Shown here one piece after another: positions 62,040 through 64,000 of a stretch of 64,000 nt of DNA. How positions within the stretch are numbered: the first letter of the stretch is position 1; each line of letters starts with the position of its first letter. The position numbers and the translations under genes are program-made. Source of the stretch: an uncultured Caulobacteraceae bacterium (lineage in GTDB: Bacteria; Pseudomonadota; Alphaproteobacteria; Caulobacterales; TH1-2); assembly GCA_937967425.1 (NCBI GenBank), contig CALBST010000117.1, positions 35,078 to 99,077 on the forward strand. Reading direction: 5' to 3'. Below the pieces are notes generated by a model. The model saw only the letters and a list, made by a program, of their open reading frames with translations. It did not search any database and was not told where the DNA came from.

Positions 62040-63890
62040 ATGACCGACATCACCATGATCGCTTTGTCGAAGCTCGTTCCTGGACAGCGCAATGTCCGTA
62101 AGACCAAGCCTGCGATGAGCATTGATGAGCTTGCGGCGTCCATCGCGGCGCATGGCCTCTTGCAGAATCTGGTCGTCTCGGAAGCTGACAGGGGACGCTA
62201 TTCCGTGGAAGCCGGCGGCCGGCGCCTGAAGGCGCTTCGAAAACTCGCCAAGGCGAAGACCATTCCCGGCAACGAGCCGATCCCCTGCCGCGTCGTGCCA
62301 CTTGACGATGCGACAGAAGCCTCGCTGGCCGAGAACGTCCAACGAGAGCCGATGCATCCGGCCGATGAGATCGAGGCATTTGCTCAGCTTGCTGAAGCTG
62401 GTCACGGTCCGGAAGCGATCGCCGGCCGCTTTGGCGTCGACGGCACGCATGTCGCGCGTCGGCTGCGCCTCGCGCGCGTGTCGCCGAGGCTGATCGAGGC
62501 GCTGAAGAAGGACGAGATCGACCTCGACCAATTGGGCGCGCTCGCCTTCACCGACGATCATGCGCTGCAGGACAAAGCCTTCTTCGATACGCCGGAGTGG
62601 CAACGGACGCCCGAGCAACTCAAAGCACGTGTGACCCAAGCGCACGTCGCCGAGACCGATAAGCTCGCGCGCTTTGTCGGTGTCGACGCCTACGTCGAAG
62701 CCGGCGGCGCGGTCGCGTCCGATCTCTTCGCGGACGAAGACGAGACGCGGTTCCTTGCCGATCGTGAGCTTCTGGTTCGGCTGGCCGAGGCCAAGCTCGA
62801 ACCGATCGTCACTGAAGTGCAGGCTGAAGGCTGGGCGTTTGTCCAGTTTTCGATCGACGGCGTGGCCTGGAGCCAATTTCCGGAGCGGGTGCGTGAACGG
62901 CGGCGTGAGCTCACGGCCGAAGAAGCGGCTGAGCAAGAACAGCTTTACGCCAAGCTGGACGAGACCGAAGACGAGGCCGAGATCGAAAAGATCGAAGCGG
63001 CTATCGATGCGCTTGCGCCGGCGCAATGGGACGAAGACGAAGTCGCCCTCGCCGGCGCGATTGTGACATTGAACCACTCCGGCGAGGTCAAAATCGAACG
63101 CGGCCTGGTGCGCGTCGAAGACGTGAAGGTGCTGAGGGCGCTACGCCGAAAGGGCACGACGTCAGACCACAGCGGCGCTGACGCGGACGACGCGCACGCC
63201 GAGGTCGCAGCAGCGCCGAAGCCGGCCGTTCCTGCCAAGTTGCTGGACGAATTGCTCGCGCACAAGACGTTGGGCCTTCGGGTCGCGATCATTGATAGCC
63301 CAGCGCTCGCACTTCGCCTCGTGACGTTCAGCCTGGCCGCGAGCTTTATGGGCGATGCATCCGCATCGTGCCTGGCGATCTCTGTCGATCACGTTGACGT
63401 CGCGCGGTCCATCACACGCGCGGAGAGTAAAGCGGCTGTTGAGTTTGCCGAGATCGGTTCCGTGTGGCGTTCGCGCCTGCCGGCCAATCCAGAAGAACTC
63501 TGGGCATACATCTCTTCGATGGACGAGCCGATCTTGCTCGAACTCATCGCGGTGACGATCGCCGCTGGCATCGATCTCCGGCGTGTTGGCCCGCTCTCGG
63601 GTATGGAAGCACGTCAAGCACTCGGTCAGACGCTCTGCAACCTCGCTGGACTCGACATGACCAAATATTGGAAGGCGTCCGTCGAGAGCTACTTCGAGCA
63701 CGTCCGCAAGGACGCGGTGGTCGAGGCGCTGATAGAGGTCAATCCGAAGCTGGACCGCGCCGCGCTCGAGAAAGCGCCGAAGAAGGAAGTGCTAACGCGC
63801 GCGAAGCGCACGTTCAAACAAAGTCCGTGGCTTCCTTCCCCACTGCGCCCGTCGGCTGCGGCTGCACCGGTGGCCATAGCGGCCGAGTAG
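62040..63890 (+). CDS. ParB/RepB-like partition protein of an integrative element
   Basis: 616 aa from ATG 62040. The N-terminal ParB domain (ISALSKLV-type start MIALSKLVPGQRNVRKTKP; SIAAHGLLQNLVV; EAGGRRLKALRKL; LAENVQREPMHPADEIEAFAQL) precedes a helix-turn-helix with VDGTHVARRLRLARVSP. A long acidic-helical C-terminal part follows. This oversized ParB class, with a hydrolase-like nuclease domain, is frequent in plasmids and ICEs of alphaproteobacteria, often near TraF. It is not the chromosomal ParB (about 300 aa). A terminator hairpin lies after it. Confidence 0.88.
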   Translation: MTDITMIALSKLVPGQRNVRKTKPAMSIDELAASIAAHGLLQNLVVSEADRGRYSVEAGGRRLKALRKLAKAKTIPGNEPIPCRVVPLDDATEASLAENVQREPMHPADEIEAFAQLAEAGHGPEAIAGRFGVDGTHVARRLRLARVSPRLIEALKKDEIDLDQLGALAFTDDHALQDKAFFDTPEWQRTPEQLKARVTQAHVAETDKLARFVGVDAYVEAGGAVASDLFADEDETRFLADRELLVRLAEAKLEPIVTEVQAEGWAFVQFSIDGVAWSQFPERVRERRRELTAEEAAEQEQLYAKLDETEDEAEIEKIEAAIDALAPAQWDEDEVALAGAIVTLNHSGEVKIERGLVRVEDVKVLRALRRKGTTSDHSGADADDAHAEVAAAPKPAVPAKLLDELLAHKTLGLRVAIIDSPALALRLVTFSLAASFMGDASASCLAISVDHVDVARSITRAESKAAVEFAEIGSVWRSRLPANPEELWAYISSMDEPILLELIAVTIAAGIDLRRVGPLSGMEARQALGQTLCNLAGLDMTKYWKASVESYFEHVRKDAVVEALIEVNPKLDRAALEKAPKKEVLTRAKRTFKQSPWLPSPLRPSAAAAPVAIAAE

Positions 63891-63904
63891 CGGACAAACG
63901 AAGC

Positions 63905-63932
63905 GCCGCTGCGGGGCTTAACCCGCAGCGGC
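63905..63932 (+). terminator. Strong hairpin between convergent genes
   Basis: GCCGCTGCGGG and CCCGCAGCGGC form a perfect 11-bp stem with a 6-base loop, 14 bp after the ParB-like stop and 31 bp before the end of a convergent gene. No T tract follows; it may act in both directions. Confidence 0.7.
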
Positions 63933-63963
63933 GGCAACGTCGTTCGGACGTGGGGACGTCCTC

Positions 63964-64000
63964 TTACTTCTTCTTTTTCGCGGCCTTCTTCGGCGCGGCT
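63964..64000 (-). CDS. C-terminus of a Lys/Ala-rich protein (partial)
   Basis: The minus strand reads ...AAPKKAAKKKK and TAA at 63964-63966, and continues beyond the window. Lys/Ala tails of this kind end histone-H1-like DNA-binding proteins and some topoisomerases and DUF proteins. The family cannot be decided from 11 residues. Confidence 0.55.
   Translation of the reverse strand, partial: AAPKKAAKKKK

Noticed and set aside
61830..63077. Long minus-strand frame of 415 codons opposite the ParB-like gene
   Set aside because: It is antisense to a well-supported ParB-domain gene, has Arg-rich low-information sequence and no recognised domain; it is a shadow of GC-rich codon usage.

Overview
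The window reads as chromosomal DNA of a GC-rich alphaproteobacterium, probably Caulobacterales/Hyphomonadaceae or a sphingomonad relative. The basis is a TonB-receptor/FecI-FecR lifestyle, a lasso-peptide cluster of the isopeptidase type, a 2-gene AHL system and MerR/CnrYXH metal control. Taxonomy is inference from gene style only. No rRNA, CRISPR array or complete insertion sequence is visible. Most of the window is accessory material.

Left part (1-8.7 kb): a decayed VIT/CCC1-type iron/manganese transporter pseudogene and a second broken ORF lie beside metK. Next comes a copper block: a P1B-type copper ATPase with two YHS domains, transcribed from a textbook CueR promoter and divergent from cueR. 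It is followed by a polysaccharide pyruvyl transferase, a DUF411 protein and a small methyltransferase.

Middle part (8.8-47.4 kb) is a very large metal-resistance region. It holds a CnrYXH-like sensor/anti-sigma/sigma set, and the periplasmic copper module CopA (multicopper oxidase)-CopB-lipoprotein-PepSY-CusF-DUF2231. Then come a methyltransferase and a flippase, a tRNA-Thr, a frameshifted CE15-type esterase, DUF305 proteins, an outer-membrane protein and a cysteine-rich cytosolic copper-storage protein (Csp3-like). A CusCBAF efflux operon runs on the minus strand. A ZntR/CadR/PbrR-type MerR gene with its own operator follows, then one long plus-strand run: CDF-like transporter, CzcI-like protein, CzcCBA, AhpD, DsbA-like protein, P1B-4 ATPase, M23 peptidase, CopC-like protein, methyltransferase, DsbB and DsbA. 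These genes together cover cytosolic export, periplasmic oxidation and storage, trans-envelope efflux and envelope disulfide repair. A second tRNA-Thr ends the run.

Right part (47.8-61.1 kb) is the most interesting. Two duplicated small XRE regulators each sit behind an identical 25-bp C-box-like operator. The second operator lies directly upstream of a plus-strand operon: unknown 108-aa protein, ECF sigma (FecI), FecR, TonB receptor, and S9 peptidase with a lasso-peptide isopeptidase triad. Facing it on the minus strand is a lasso-peptide biosynthesis set: two tiny precursor genes, a fused RRE/transglutaminase-like B protein and an asparagine-synthetase-like C protein. The precursors are 36 and 31 residues long and have 14-residue cores of pattern GGV[ED]xxxEDR[ED]PL[FM]. 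Upstream on the same strand are a GntR regulator, a PhyH-type Fe/2OG dioxygenase, a LuxI acyl-homoserine-lactone synthase with a palindromic lux-box candidate, and a LuxR regulator. The layout suggests a quorum-linked, recaptured and degraded lasso peptide.

The far right (61.3-64 kb) carries a TraF-type S26 peptidase and a large ParB-like protein. These are typical backbone genes of integrative or conjugative elements, so the window probably ends inside or at the edge of one.
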